DNA of 42,551 nucleotides from Thermoguttaceae bacterium (GTDB lineage Bacteria > Planctomycetota > Planctomycetia > Pirellulales > Thermoguttaceae). The translations under genes were made by a program, and so were the position numbers. Below the pieces are notes generated by a model. The model did not search any database, had not been told where the DNA came from, and was given only the letters and a program-made list of their open reading frames with translations. This document shows, piece by piece, positions 7,988 through 17,296 of the stretch; position 1 is the first letter of the stretch, and each line of letters opens with the position of its first letter. The stretch spans positions 1 to 42,551 of the forward strand of contig JAFZAL010000178.1 of the NCBI GenBank assembly GCA_017557195.1, given 5' to 3'.

Positions 7988-9961
7988 ATGAGAACGCGTA
8001 TGATTTACGGGATTGCAGCGGCGATTGCTGCGCTGAACGTTTGTTTTGGGTCGCTGGGGTGGTGTAACAGTATCGATTCCTCGCCGAGCGTCAAGGACGT
8101 TGTTACAGTCGAATTCGCGTCGGCGGAAGACGCGGCGAAGGCGACGCTGACGCCAACGGCTCTGCCGGTCGGCAAGACGCTGGCGCTGTCCGCCCGATGG
8201 GACGATACGAACTGGAATCATCGTCTTATGAACAAGACGATGAGCGAAAACGGCTGGAAGGCGACGTATTATCTCAATACCGTCGACGACCACTTCGTTA
8301 AACACATCGTCACGCCGATTGTCGCCAACGGGTCAGGCGTCGGCTCTCATACCAACACTCACCCATCGCTGAACCTGACAACGCCCAACGCGATGTTCTA
8401 TCAGATTCTCAACAACCGCGTTGCGATAGAGTCCGCGACAGACCAGTGCGTCGTCGGGTTTACGATTCCCAACGGGCTGAGTCCGTCTATTGCTGACCCG
8501 GACTTCATCGGAAAGATGGCGCGCTGTCTGCTACGTTGTAACATACACACGATCTCGGAGTCGGAACGCGTTTTCAATGAGCTCAATCTGGACAAGTCGG
8601 AAATGGTCGCCTGCTACCTCTTTGGCGCCAACGACCGAGACCCGCAAGCCGAGGTCTTTAACCGCGAATTTCAGGGCGGGCTGGATCGCCTTGCCGCCGG
8701 TAAGCTGGACTTCTGCGGGCCGTATTTTGTCCTGGGCGTTCACGCCTGGCAGGACAAGAGCGGAAAAGACGGGTTTGACCGCTTGTCGAAAATTATCGCG
8801 GCGCAGTCAAACCGCCCGGACGTCTGGTACTGTAACAACAACGAGTACGCTGCGTATCGTCTGACGAGTTTGAACTGCAAGATTCAAAAAGTCGGTCAGT
8901 CGGACGACGGCAAGACTGTTACATTTGAAATCGTTCGACCCGCTCCGTACGTTCTCGGCGCGGCTGTCGATCAGGGATTCAAAGTGGAACCGGCGCCGAA
9001 ATTGGTTGTCTGCAAAGACGCGCTGGCCGTTTCCGGTCAGGGCGAGTTCATGCTGCCCGCCAACGGGTCTGTCCCAGCTGCCATCGGATGCGCCAACGAG
9101 TCCAACGGGTTCGTTTCTCCCAAATTCCCGGGGCTGCGTTTTGAAATTCAGCTCGACGCCAAAACCAACCGCATTTGCGGCAGTCTGAAAAACGAGACGG
9201 GCGCCGCTCTGTCCGATGCGGACTTCGCGTTCCGTCTTCCTCTGAAATGGGAAACCGGCGTAATTCGCAAATCGTTACAGGAACTAACGGGAAAAGACCA
9301 GCTCGCCAACGGCGAGGACGCCTCGTTCTGCTTCCCGCTGGGCGCGTTCAGCTCCGACCCGCAGTTCAACGACGACGATCTTTATTGCGTTTGCGAAATG
9401 AACTTCCAGCAAGACGGACAGAAACGGCTTTACAGCGAATGTACCGTTCGTCAGCAGTTTGTTCCCAAAGCCCTGCCGCGCGACGTCGCCCTGTTTACAG
9501 GCTGCGTTGCCGAATCCGACCTGACGGACGAAACGTTTGCGCCGCTGTCCGCGCCCGGCGCTGAACTCAAAGCGGTCAACGACACCCCGTTTGGAGAATG
9601 GCGTCCGACCGTTTCCAACGCTCAAACGGCGGCGTACGTCGTGGAGGCGGCGCGCCAATTCGAGAACGGCGTCCAGCAGCCGTCGCTGGTCTACGCCTTT
9701 GAGTTTACTTGCCCGGACGGCGCCGACGCGCCCGTTGCGTGCGTTTTGAAATCGAATCTGAAATCTCAGATGAAATACGTCTGGCTCAACGGCAAACGAA
9801 TCGAGCTTGACAAAGACGGCTCGTTTACCGCCGCCCCGGGCGTCAACAGAATTCTCGTCGGTCTTACCGACGGCTGGACGTACTATATCCGCAAATGCGA
9901 ACTGTACATCGCGACGCAAGACGGCAAACCGGTCGAATGCCGAAGAATTTCAACCGGAGAA
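7988..9961 (+). CDS. exported NodB-type polysaccharide deacetylase-like protein
   Basis: A 658-residue protein (stop codon at 9962-9964) with an N-terminal signal peptide (MIYGIAAAIAALNVCFG). Residues about 55-290 match the NodB deacetylase fold: a LSARWDD segment with the metal/catalytic Asp pair D72-D73, then the HTNTH motif at 121-125, which supplies two metal histidines. A GPYFVLGVHAW segment near 250 is the likely last strand motif. The remaining 370 residues look like beta-rich accessory domains and match nothing I can name. The probable role is removing acyl groups from a surface or external glycan. ATG 7988 is preferred over ATG 7940, because AGAAAGGGG lies before it and the signal peptide starts there. 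The gene ends at a strong bidirectional terminator facing purC. Confidence 0.8.
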
Positions 9962-9972
9962 TAAAGAAAAAA

Positions 9973-9996
9973 AGGGCAAGAGATTTCTCTTGCCCT
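9973..9996. terminator. bidirectional intrinsic terminator
   Basis: AGGGCAAGAGA pairs perfectly with TCTCTTGCCCT. There is an A-rich run before it and ACTTTTTG after it, so it can end both the deacetylase gene and the converging purC. Confidence 0.9.
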
Positions 9997-10011
9997 ATAC
10001 TTTTTGTTACT

Positions 10012-10899
10012 TTATTTCCACGGGAATTCTTTTCCGGTGAGGCGTTCGTAGGCTTCGACGTACTTCGCGCGGGTTTTGTCGATGATGTCCTGCGGGAGGG
10101 TTGGCGGTTCGCTGTTCTTATCCCAGCCGGACTCGTTGGTCAGCCAGTCGCGAACGAACTGTTTGTCGAACGAGGGCTGGCTGCGTCCTTCTTCGTACTG
10201 GTCGGCAGGCCAGAATCGGCTGCTGTCCGGCGTGAGGACTTCGTCCGCCAGAATCAGTTTGCCGTCCAGGACGCCCCATTCAAACTTCGTGTCTGCAATG
10301 AGAATGCCTTTGGATTCCGCATACTCGCTGCCGCGGAGGAAGATTTCGATGCTGCGTTCGCGAAGCTCTTCCGCCAGCGCGACGCCAATCTGATCCGCCA
10401 TCTGCTCGAAGGAGATGTTGATGTCGTGCCCTTCTTCCGCCTTGGTAGACGGCGTGAAAATCGGGTTTTCCAGTTTCGCGCTTTCTTTGAGGTCTTTGGG
10501 AAGTTCAATTCCGCAAACGGAACCGCTCTTCTGATATTCTTTCCAGCCGGAACCGGTCAGATAGCCGCGGACGATACATTCCATCGGGACGATTTTCGTC
10601 TTTCTGCACAGCATCGAACGACCCGCCAGGTCGGTTGTGTCGAGTCCTTTAAGCTGCGGCATTTCGTTGACGTCACAGGTAATCTTGTGGTTGTCGCCGC
10701 CGAAGAGGTCAAACCAGAACGCGGAAATCTGCGTCAGGACGCGCCCTTTGTCGGGAATGCCCGCCGGCAGAATCCAGTCAAAAGCGCTGATGCGGTCGGT
10801 TGAGACGAGCAGAACTTCGTCTCCGAAATCATAAACGTCGCGAACTTTCCCGCTGCGAACGGGAAACGGTAAATTGGTCTTTAATACGGGGGTGGACAT
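10012..10899 (-). CDS. purC: phosphoribosylaminoimidazole-succinocarboxamide (SAICAR) synthase
   Basis: This 295-residue enzyme joins CAIR and aspartate using ATP in de novo purine synthesis. The N-terminal signature [12 protein letters not shown] is followed by [20 protein letters not shown], then [16 protein letters not shown] and a segment with [21 protein letters not shown] is also present. The length fits the longer, yeast-like form rather than the 237-residue E. coli form. ATG 10899 is taken because the family N-terminus begins there; the open frame upstream is inside a word array. No Shine-Dalgarno sequence is visible and the array starts 4 bases before the ATG. No other purine gene is adjacent; purM lies about 30 kb away. 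Confidence 0.95.
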   Translation of the reverse strand: MSTPVLKTNLPFPVRSGKVRDVYDFGDEVLLVSTDRISAFDWILPAGIPDKGRVLTQISAFWFDLFGGDNHKITCDVNEMPQLKGLDTTDLAGRSMLCRKTKIVPMECIVRGYLTGSGWKEYQKSGSVCGIELPKDLKESAKLENPIFTPSTKAEEGHDINISFEQMADQIGVALAEELRERSIEIFLRGSEYAESKGILIADTKFEWGVLDGKLILADEVLTPDSSRFWPADQYEEGRSQPSFDKQFVRDWLTNESGWDKNSEPPTLPQDIIDKTRAKYVEAYERLTGKEFPWK

Positions 10900-10902
10900 G
10901 GC

Positions 10903-11014
<112 letters not shown>

Positions 11015-11017
<3 letters not shown>

Positions 11018-11776
11018 TCTAACTTTGTATCCTTTTTCTTTCAGGAACGCTTTGAGTTCCGGGATTTTAATCATCTGGAAATGGAACACGCTTGCCGCCA
11101 GGAGGATGGTGGCTCCCGCTTCGACGGCGTCGGCGAAATGCTGCATGTTACCCGCTCCGCCGGAGGCGACGATTTGAGCGCTGCACGCCTTCGCCATGGC
11201 TCGAATTACCGGCAAGTCGTATCCGGTGCGCGCGCCGTCGCCGGACTTGCTGGTCGGGAGAATGACGTTGACGCCGAACCCGTCGAGCTTTTTGGCGAAT
11301 TCCACTGCGTCCGCGCCGGTGGCTGTGCGTCCGCCGTCAATATAGACTTCGTAGCCGGACGGGAGTTCCGCGTTGACGTCTACGTCGATGGCGGCTGTAA
11401 CGGCGTCGACCCCGAATTCTTTAATCAGTTCCGGAATCAGATCGGGCTTTCGGAACGCGGCAGAGGAAATCGAAACGCGGTTGGCTCCGGCGTTGAGAAC
11501 GGCGGCGGCTGTTTTGACGTCGCCAATTCCGCCACCGACGGTAAACGGAACCGTCGTTGCCGCAGCAACCTTTTTAACAACGTCCAGCATGGTAGAGCGA
11601 TTTTCTACCGTGGCGGTAATATCCAGCAAAGCCAGCTGATCCGCTCCGGCGGCGCAGTACGCCTTGGCGCATTCGACCGGGTCGCCGGCGTCGATGATGT
11701 CAACAAAATGCACGCCCTTGACAACGCGACCGTTTCGCATGTCCAGGCAAGGCATGATCGATAATTCTTTGTCCAT
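11015..11776 (-). CDS. hisF: imidazole glycerol phosphate synthase, cyclase subunit
   Basis: This 253-residue (beta/alpha)8 barrel turns PRFAR plus ammonia into IGP and AICAR in histidine synthesis. The catalytic aspartates are visible: PCLDMRNGRVVKG near residues 9-21 and AIDVD around residue 130. Phosphate-binding and loop motifs are VGGGIGD, EVYIDGGR, LPTSKSGDGARTGYD and SGGAGN. The end FLKEKGYKVR is typical. The glutaminase partner hisH and other his genes are not in the window. A good promoter lies at 11858-11885. A HisF-like homologue used in sugar biosynthesis is less likely given the complete set of motifs. Confidence 0.92.
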
Positions 11777-11857
11777 GATTTGAATGGGGGATAGGTGGTA
11801 AATTCGAAATGAAAAATTCGAAATACGGGGCTGAAAAGTCCCGCATTCCGATTTCTT

Positions 11858-11885
11858 ATTCTATCGTTATTTTTACTTTTGTCAA
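11858..11885 (-). promoter_or_regulatory. sigma70-type promoter of hisF
   Basis: On the minus strand there is TTGTCA read as TTGACA at 11880-11885, a 16-base spacer, and TAGAAT at 11858-11863. The leader is about 75 bases. Confidence 0.65.
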
Positions 11886-11900
11886 GTTAGAGAGGGGGAA

Positions 11901-12049
11901 GTGCATAGTGCATAGTGCATAGTGCATAGTGTGTAGTGCATAGGCGCAAGCGCTACTCTCACTATGCACTAGGTACTAAGCGCTAGGTACTAAGCACTAA
12001 GCACTAAGCACTAAGCACTAAGTACTAGGCGCTAAGCGCTACGCACTTA
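11901..12049. repeat. inverted word array (TAGTGCA) with GGCGCAAGCGCT core
   Basis: The left arm repeats GTGCATA. The core GGCGCAAGCGCT is at 11943-11954. The right arm repeats CACTATGCACTAGGTACTAAG and then CTAAGCA words, and joins the stop codon of the YchF-like gene at 12047-12049. The right arm is about twice as long as the left. Confidence 0.85.
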
Positions 12050-13078
12050 CACGCTAAACCGAATCAGCAGGATGTCGCCGTCTTTGACGACGTATCCTTT
12101 GGGTTCCTGACGGAGCTGGTTTCGGGCTTTGACTTCGCGTTCGCTGCCTGCCGCCAGGAGGTCGTCAACAGTCATGACTTCCGCCCGAATAAACCCGCGC
12201 GCCAGGTCGGTGTGAATGCTGGCGGCAGCGTCGAGAGCGGTTCCGCCCTTTTTGAGAATCCAGGTTCGCACTTCCGGTTCCCCGGCGGTGAAGAACGTCA
12301 TCTGTCCGGACTCGTCCAGCATGAGCCGAACCAGCTCGTCTTTGTTTGCCGTCTGAAGCCCCATCTCCTCGATGAGCGCCTGGCTTTCTTCCGGCGCCAT
12401 TGAGTCCAGTTCCAGCTGAAGGGAAACCGGCGCGGCGAAAACCTTGACGCCGTCAATGCAGTTGTCAAACCGGTGAAGATCGGACTCGTCGTCGCCGCAG
12501 TTGACGACGACCATTCTCGGCTTTTCGCTGAACAGACGGAAGGCGCGAGTGCATTTCTGCTCGTCTTCGGTCATGTCGTCCAGCGACACCGCCTTTTCGT
12601 TTTCCAAGCCGGCGAGAACCTTCTGCAAAACCGCCTGTTCGAACTGGAGCTTTTCCTTTTCCGGCTTTTGAAGCGGTCGTTTGAGCTGGGCGTCCAAACG
12701 CTCCAGTCGGTTGGAAACGACTTCCATATCCGCCAAGAGCAGGTCTTCGGTAAAGGAATTGTAGTCCTGAACCGGGTCGGACTTGTCAAACGCGCCGACG
12801 ACCAATACGAGACAGTCCGCCTCGCGAATGTGCGCCAAAATCGCGGGCGCGCCTTCGTGGCTACGGTTCAAGCCGGGCGTGTCGACCAGTTCCAGATTGG
12901 CGTGCGTTACCTTTTTCGGCTTGTACAGTTCGCACAGCGGAGCGAATCGCTCGTCGGGAATGGGAACCATGGCGCTCTGCTCTTTATGCGACAGAGCCAA
13001 GTCCGGCGCGATGCCGGTCAACCAATGAAACAACGTACTCTTTCCAGAGCCGGAATATCCTGCTAATCCTATTTTCAT
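12047..13078 (-). CDS. YchF/Obg-like GTPase-family protein with TGS-type C-terminus
   Basis: This 343-residue protein is a P-loop nucleotide-binding protein of the YchF type (an ATPase/GTPase that binds ribosomes). The P-loop GYSGSGKS is at residues 7-14, the G3 motif is DTPGLN, followed by a helical insertion with many Lys/Glu residues (about 140-180). The C-terminal domain (about 260-343, MTFFTAGEPEVRTW to DGDILLIRFSV) matches the YchF-specific TGS/DUF933 region. The P-loop and switch regions differ from canonical YchF (normally PNVGKS), so it is probably a divergent paralogue. The start codon directly follows a CTTACCACT word, with no Shine-Dalgarno sequence. The promoter is at 13193-13220. 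Confidence 0.8.
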   Translation of the reverse strand: MKIGLAGYSGSGKSTLFHWLTGIAPDLALSHKEQSAMVPIPDERFAPLCELYKPKKVTHANLELVDTPGLNRSHEGAPAILAHIREADCLVLVVGAFDKSDPVQDYNSFTEDLLLADMEVVSNRLERLDAQLKRPLQKPEKEKLQFEQAVLQKVLAGLENEKAVSLDDMTEDEQKCTRAFRLFSEKPRMVVVNCGDDESDLHRFDNCIDGVKVFAAPVSLQLELDSMAPEESQALIEEMGLQTANKDELVRLMLDESGQMTFFTAGEPEVRTWILKKGGTALDAAASIHTDLARGFIRAEVMTVDDLLAAGSEREVKARNQLRQEPKGYVVKDGDILLIRFSV

Positions 13079-13156
13079 AGTGGTAAGTGGTTAGTGGTAA
13101 GTAATTAGTGGGAATAAGAAAATTACGTCCTTGCCACTTTAAAACTTACCACTTTT
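13079..13156. repeat. inverted word array (AGTGGTTA) in the YchF-like gene leader
   Basis: The left arm has GTGGTAAGTGGTTAGTGG words. A weak core reads TTACGTCCTTGCC. The right arm has CTTACCACTT. It lies between the promoter (13193-13220) and the ATG (13078), touching the ATG. Confidence 0.75.
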
Positions 13157-13192
13157 AATACGGTTATTAAATGAATTATTTTAACGATATAA

Positions 13193-13220
13193 ATTATAGC
13201 GCCATCGTTCGTATTTGCAA
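13193..13220 (-). promoter_or_regulatory. sigma70-type promoter of the YchF-like gene
   Basis: On the minus strand there is TTGCAA (13215-13220), a 16-base spacer, and TATAAT (13193-13198). Confidence 0.65.
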
Positions 13221-13841
13221 GTAAGTGTTTCACGAAATATTCAAAAAATCCGTATATTAATTATAGCAGAACGGCAGATTTGACCTGAAACAGACTTACG
13301 AAGAAAGATTCGTTCTTCTTTATTTTAACGACTCTATTTACTAATCGCAAAACGAAAAATTACATCTGCTATAAAGCCATGCGCTATAAACATTATGGGA
13401 AATTCTAAAAAACGCTCTTTTTTAATAACAACTGTATGTTTGATTTCGTATATATGTGTTGAAAAAAGGAAACAAAAATTTTTTCTGAAATCGAAAAAAA
13501 TGTTTTCATTGATTCGTTACCGTTAGTTTTTGTTTACGTTTATTAATTATTAGCAGTAAGCGCCTTTCCAAAATTTGATTCCGATGGCAAGCATTATAGC
13601 TTACGAGTTAAAAGCGATTCGTTGTTGAAGGAGGAATCTGTCGAAAGACGCATGGCGTCGCCCAGGCAAGCTTTGCGGACTTCACGATTTTGGATTTGGC
13701 GTGAGTTTTGAATTCGCAGGTTTTCGATGCCTACGATCGAGAAACGCGTTTAGCGCATTTTTTGAAACCGACTGTGATGAAAATGGATTATCACATGTGC
13801 GTTTCATTTTAACCTTTTAGGTTTAAAGGAGGTTTGACATC
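13221..13841. other. 621-bp AT-rich spacer, no gene seen
   Basis: It contains no credible coding frame. The last 250 bases are less AT-rich and hold small inverted repeats (GACGC/GCGTC near 13655; AAACGCGTTT near 13744), so a long leader of the next gene is possible. No known riboswitch motif was recognised. Confidence 0.4.
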
Positions 13842-14357
13842 ATGGGTGACGAACGAAAAAATGACTGGACCGATTTATTGGCTCCATTCAGACTTTTTAA
13901 TTTCTGGAACACCAGTTGGTTTGGAAACGGCTGGTTTGGGAAGCTGTTCAGATTCACATGTAATCTGGTAATTCTCACTGTCGTAGTCAACCTTGTTGGC
14001 GGCATCGCATTATCGATGTTAATTGACTGGACAGAAGCGCCTTGTTTGCCTTCTGGCGACGATTCTTCATTGGAATTGAACAATGATGCATTCAAAGTCC
14101 AACTTGAAGACTGGAATAACCGAAAGCAATACTGGCTGGACACGTATCACGTCAACTTGGAAGACGTCAACAGGGGCTGTCGTGACTTTAACGAAAATTG
14201 GACTAATACCAATCTTTATTTAAAAGAAAAGGCGTTCCAACTTTGGAACAAAATTGATTGGACTCCTGTGCAGCGTTGCGTGAGGAGCGTTCTTGGCGTG
14301 ATTAACCAGGTCTCGCCGGAGGAAGAACCAACTACTAATAGTTTTGACGGCTTATAG
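13842..14357 (+). CDS. small membrane protein of unknown function
   Basis: This 171-residue protein has one clear transmembrane helix at about residues 37-60 (NLVILTVVVNLVGGIALSML), preceded by an aromatic, Asn/Gly-rich segment (FWNTSWFGNGWFGKLF). The remaining 110 residues are polar, Trp- and Asn-rich and probably helical. A strong AAAGGAGG lies 9 bases before the ATG, which supports that this is a real gene. Its TAG stop lies inside the loop of the hairpin at 14342-14371. I do not recognise the family. No obvious functional partner is adjacent. Confidence 0.75.
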   Translation: MGDERKNDWTDLLAPFRLFNFWNTSWFGNGWFGKLFRFTCNLVILTVVVNLVGGIALSMLIDWTEAPCLPSGDDSSLELNNDAFKVQLEDWNNRKQYWLDTYHVNLEDVNRGCRDFNENWTNTNLYLKEKAFQLWNKIDWTPVQRCVRSVLGVINQVSPEEEPTTNSFDGL

Positions 14358-14371
14358 TTAAGCCGTCAAAA
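14342..14371. terminator. perfect 13-bp hairpin overlapping a stop codon
   Basis: TTTTGACGGCTTA pairs with TAAGCCGTCAAAA across a 4-base loop that contains the stop TAG (14355-14357). There is no T run after it, so it may protect the 3' end or terminate weakly. Confidence 0.6.
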
Positions 14372-14556
14372 GGAGCAGAGTTAGACGCAAAGCGTTCTGA
14401 CTGATAAGCGTTATCGCTTAAAGCGGGTCTTTTTGCTAACGCTTTAACCTTGCTCCATAAACAGCGCTCGCGTCTGGCGCTTCCGGCAAATGGGCGATTA
14501 GCCATTGCGCAGGTCAATCCGTTTGCGGATTTGACGGGTTAATCGTCTCCTTTTAA

Positions 14557-14599
14557 TCAGTCCTGTACGTATTATCCGATGGAGCTGCGACAGGACTGA
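14557..14599. repeat. 10-bp inverted repeat after the TPR-like gene
   Basis: TCAGTCCTGT (14557-14566) and ACAGGACTGA (14590-14599) are perfect complements separated by 23 bases. They lie 30 bases past the stop of the minus-strand gene. It may be a terminator-like structure, although no T run follows. Confidence 0.5.
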
Positions 14600-14628
14600 C
14601 GTTGAAACGAAATCCGCAATTCGCATTA

Positions 14629-16800
14629 TCAATCTGGCAGCCAGATAGAGCTTTTCTTTTCTTCCGGCGCGGGGCCAGCGGGCGGGTTGGGCGAATCGGG
14701 CGTCCACAGTCCGGATGTTGACGTCGACTGCTGCGGCGGTTCCGGGGTTGTCGCTGACAAGTCCGCCGGGTTCGGGGCTTGTCCGCGCGCCGCCATTTCC
14801 GACATCTGCTGGATCTGCTGGACGAAGTTCATCAGAGCCTGCATGGTCTGCGGTTCGTCTTTGTGATCCTGATAAATCTGGTGCATCTTCTTTTCCAGTT
14901 CCGCCATGTTTCCTGACAGGAACATCGTCTGCAGTTCCATCATGTCGAAATAGGAATCGGAAATGTTGTTGGCTTTGCAGAAGTCTTTGCCCTGCTGAAT
15001 GTTTTCCGGGACAAGTCCGTTGGGCGACAGGCACAGTTTGACGTACGCCGTCTGACGGATGTCGACGGAAAGCGTGTCTCGGCTGACGATTTCCTGAGCC
15101 AGCTTGTGCATGACGCTGTCCGTTCCGTACGGATTGTAACGGGCGTAGAGCATCGCCAGGTCGCTGTCGGAAAGCGATTTGAGGTCGACGGCGCCGTACA
15201 GGGTCGGCGGGAGAGACGCCAAGTCGCTGGATTCCACCGTCAGCGGCGGAAGCGGCTTGAGGTTCAATGCGGCATACAGCGCGTCGAAATCCAGGAACGG
15301 GTTGCCGGCGCCGAGCAGGTATTCGACAACCTTGATAACCGCTCGAACCAGGGGCTGTTTTTGTTCGTCTGCCGCCGCTTGACGCAAAGACGCGCCTAAA
15401 ACGCCGAGATGGAGGTCAGGCCAGCAGTTGAGCAACAAGTCGTTGTAATGTTCGCGCTGAAGCTGTTCGATAACGTTTTGCGGCGTGTTGTCCGGGAACG
15501 CCTGCGGACGGGTAAAGGAATCGATTGTAACAGACGGCGCTTCCATTGTAACAGCTTGCGGGTCGCCTTCGATGCAGTCGCCAAAGGTTTCCTTGACCAA
15601 AGCGTAAACGTCTTCCCGGTCGCATTCCAGAATCGACGAGAATTCCAGAATCGCGTCGCGGTCGGTTCTCTTTCCCCAAAGGGCGACAGAGCCGAGAACG
15701 AGCGGGATGTCTTCAAACGTGAGGCTTTCCGACCAAGACGTCTGTTTGGGCTGATCGAGCAGAGAGCCAATAAACAGCGGCGGCGGACCGTCAAAGTTTT
15801 CCGCCGGGACGTTCTGCGAAATCAGGCGGTTGGAACTCAGCAGCAGTTCTCGCAGTCTGTCCTGATCTTTCACCTTGTACTGGAAATCGTACAGCGGCAT
15901 GTTGTCTTCCAGCGGCGATTTCGACAGCAGCAACGCCGTTGCCAAGGCGTCGATTTTGCGGTTGAGTTCCGGCTCGCGTTCAGAGTACAGCTTGAACATG
16001 CGGGACGCGTCTGCGATTTTGCTGCGGTTGAGATACAGAATTGCGGCGTTGTACGCGGAATTCAGTTCCGTCGGGTCGCCATTCGCTATCTTCTCAAACG
16101 CCTGAGCCGCTTCGTGCCAATGGAAGGTGGAAACCAGCTGCTGAGCTGCGGTAAACTCCGCCGTCAGCGCGCCGCGGCTGTTGGTCTGATAGAACGAATA
16201 CGTCTGGCGCAAGGGCAAGGCGAGGCTGGAATCGCTGAGAATTCTCAGCTGCATCCGGTGCGTCATTTCGTACTCTTGAGTCGCCTTTAGCTGATCAAAG
16301 AACGTAGCGCGGAGGCTCATCAAAAACAGCGCGGCGGGAATAAAGCCCTCGTTGAGTTCGTTCTGGCTGAGTGAGCTTAATGCCGCCAGCATCCCGGTGG
16401 GGTTCATTTCCGGGTAATGGTTGATAAAGCACTTTTCCAGATAGTCGTAGCCCGCGTCGACGTCTCCGCTGTTGGAGCAAGAGAGACTCTTCCACGCCAA
16501 CGCCAACGGGTGGTCAGGGAACTGAGCAAGGAACTGTTCAACCGCTTCGTTCCAGGCAGAAACCGATTCCATGCTGCCGCCGCTAATATCTTTCATGCAT
16601 TTAAGATACATCAAGTGGCACTTCACGTCCAGAATGTCTGGCTGATTTGGGTTCTTTTCCAAAACGGAATTGATGAAATTCATAGCCGCCGCGTACTGCT
16701 GACCTTGGAGCATTTTGCGGATCGTCTGAATATCGGCGGGATTGTCGCACCCGGGGACTCGGCTTTTTTTAGACGTCGAGGAATTGGAATCTGTACTCAT
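14629..16800 (-). CDS. large cytoplasmic TPR-like protein, function unknown
   Basis: This 723-residue protein has no signal peptide or membrane segment. The N-terminal third is helical with TPR-like spacing, for example MLQGQQYAAAMNFINSVLE near residue 30, and AAQAFEKIANGDPTELNSAY and ASRMFKLYSEREPELNR around 230-275. The middle (about 330-420) contains a GSVALWGKRTDRDAILEFSS segment. The C-terminus is Pro/Ser/Thr-rich and probably disordered (TPEPPQQSTSTSGLWTPDS). No catalytic motif was recognised. The start has no good Shine-Dalgarno sequence (only TTAATTATCC upstream), so a later start cannot be excluded. It is likely a scaffold or interaction protein. Confidence 0.75.
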   Translation of the reverse strand: MSTDSNSSTSKKSRVPGCDNPADIQTIRKMLQGQQYAAAMNFINSVLEKNPNQPDILDVKCHLMYLKCMKDISGGSMESVSAWNEAVEQFLAQFPDHPLALAWKSLSCSNSGDVDAGYDYLEKCFINHYPEMNPTGMLAALSSLSQNELNEGFIPAALFLMSLRATFFDQLKATQEYEMTHRMQLRILSDSSLALPLRQTYSFYQTNSRGALTAEFTAAQQLVSTFHWHEAAQAFEKIANGDPTELNSAYNAAILYLNRSKIADASRMFKLYSEREPELNRKIDALATALLLSKSPLEDNMPLYDFQYKVKDQDRLRELLLSSNRLISQNVPAENFDGPPPLFIGSLLDQPKQTSWSESLTFEDIPLVLGSVALWGKRTDRDAILEFSSILECDREDVYALVKETFGDCIEGDPQAVTMEAPSVTIDSFTRPQAFPDNTPQNVIEQLQREHYNDLLLNCWPDLHLGVLGASLRQAAADEQKQPLVRAVIKVVEYLLGAGNPFLDFDALYAALNLKPLPPLTVESSDLASLPPTLYGAVDLKSLSDSDLAMLYARYNPYGTDSVMHKLAQEIVSRDTLSVDIRQTAYVKLCLSPNGLVPENIQQGKDFCKANNISDSYFDMMELQTMFLSGNMAELEKKMHQIYQDHKDEPQTMQALMNFVQQIQQMSEMAARGQAPNPADLSATTPEPPQQSTSTSGLWTPDSPNPPAGPAPEEKKSSIWLPD

Positions 16801-17036
16801 GGTTTTTGTGGATAATTAAAATGGCGTACGCCGAACTGCGTTATCGCAGCGGTTAATGGAATATGCGAATATGGGCAATGTGTAATTAACGATTCGCCAA
16901 CGGCTGACAGCGTTTGATCGAGAGGATTATTCTCTATTAATAATCTTCTCGATTCAAAACCCATTTTCAAGTCCGTATATATTATATTGATATTTTAGCA
17001 GAAATAGCTATTTCTTTCAGGGGGGGCGCCTGAAAA

Positions 17037-17067
17037 GTTAGGAGTGAGGAGTTAGGAGTGAGGAGTT
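17037..17067. repeat. word array (TTAGGAGT family)
   Basis: Two tandem copies of a GTTAGGAGTGAGGA word pair. Only one arm is present. Confidence 0.65.
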
Positions 17068-17236
17068 TACAATAGAAAAGAAGCAGCAAATAGGCAAAAT
17101 GAGACAAGCGTACAAAATCGAATTTTAGATGATTTTTGGAATTATTTTTTGGATATTTCTATTTTCTGAAACTTAAAATGTCGATGAAACAAATATAGAA
17201 CTGGATTTTTATATCCAGAGGTATTTCATTTGACGG

Positions 17237-17276
17237 TTGTCTGCACCGGGAAAGCAATCAGATTGCCAGCAGACAA
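17237..17276 (+). promoter_or_regulatory. nested hairpin in the leader of the outer-membrane-like gene
   Basis: TTGTCTGC (17237-17244) pairs with GCAGACAA (17269-17276). Inside, GCAATC (17254-17259) pairs with GATTGC (17261-17266). The structure ends 8 bases before the GGAGG ribosome site (17285-17289) and could control translation or stabilise the mRNA. Confidence 0.5.
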
Positions 17277-17296
17277 TTTATTATGGAGGATAAACC

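Larger units (their letters stand above)
16801..17296. other. divergent spacer of 496 bp with a word array and a leader hairpin
   Basis: It separates the TPR-like gene (minus) from the outer-membrane-like gene (plus). It is AT-rich, holds the TTAGGAGTGAGGAG array at 17037-17067 preceded by GGGGGGCGCC, a CTGGAT/ATCCAG hairpin (17201-17218), and the leader structure at 17237-17276. No gene is seen. Confidence 0.6.

Noticed and set aside
13500..13841. Riboswitch before the small membrane protein gene
   Set aside because: Some inverted repeats and a long leader are present, but no conserved aptamer motif was recognised.
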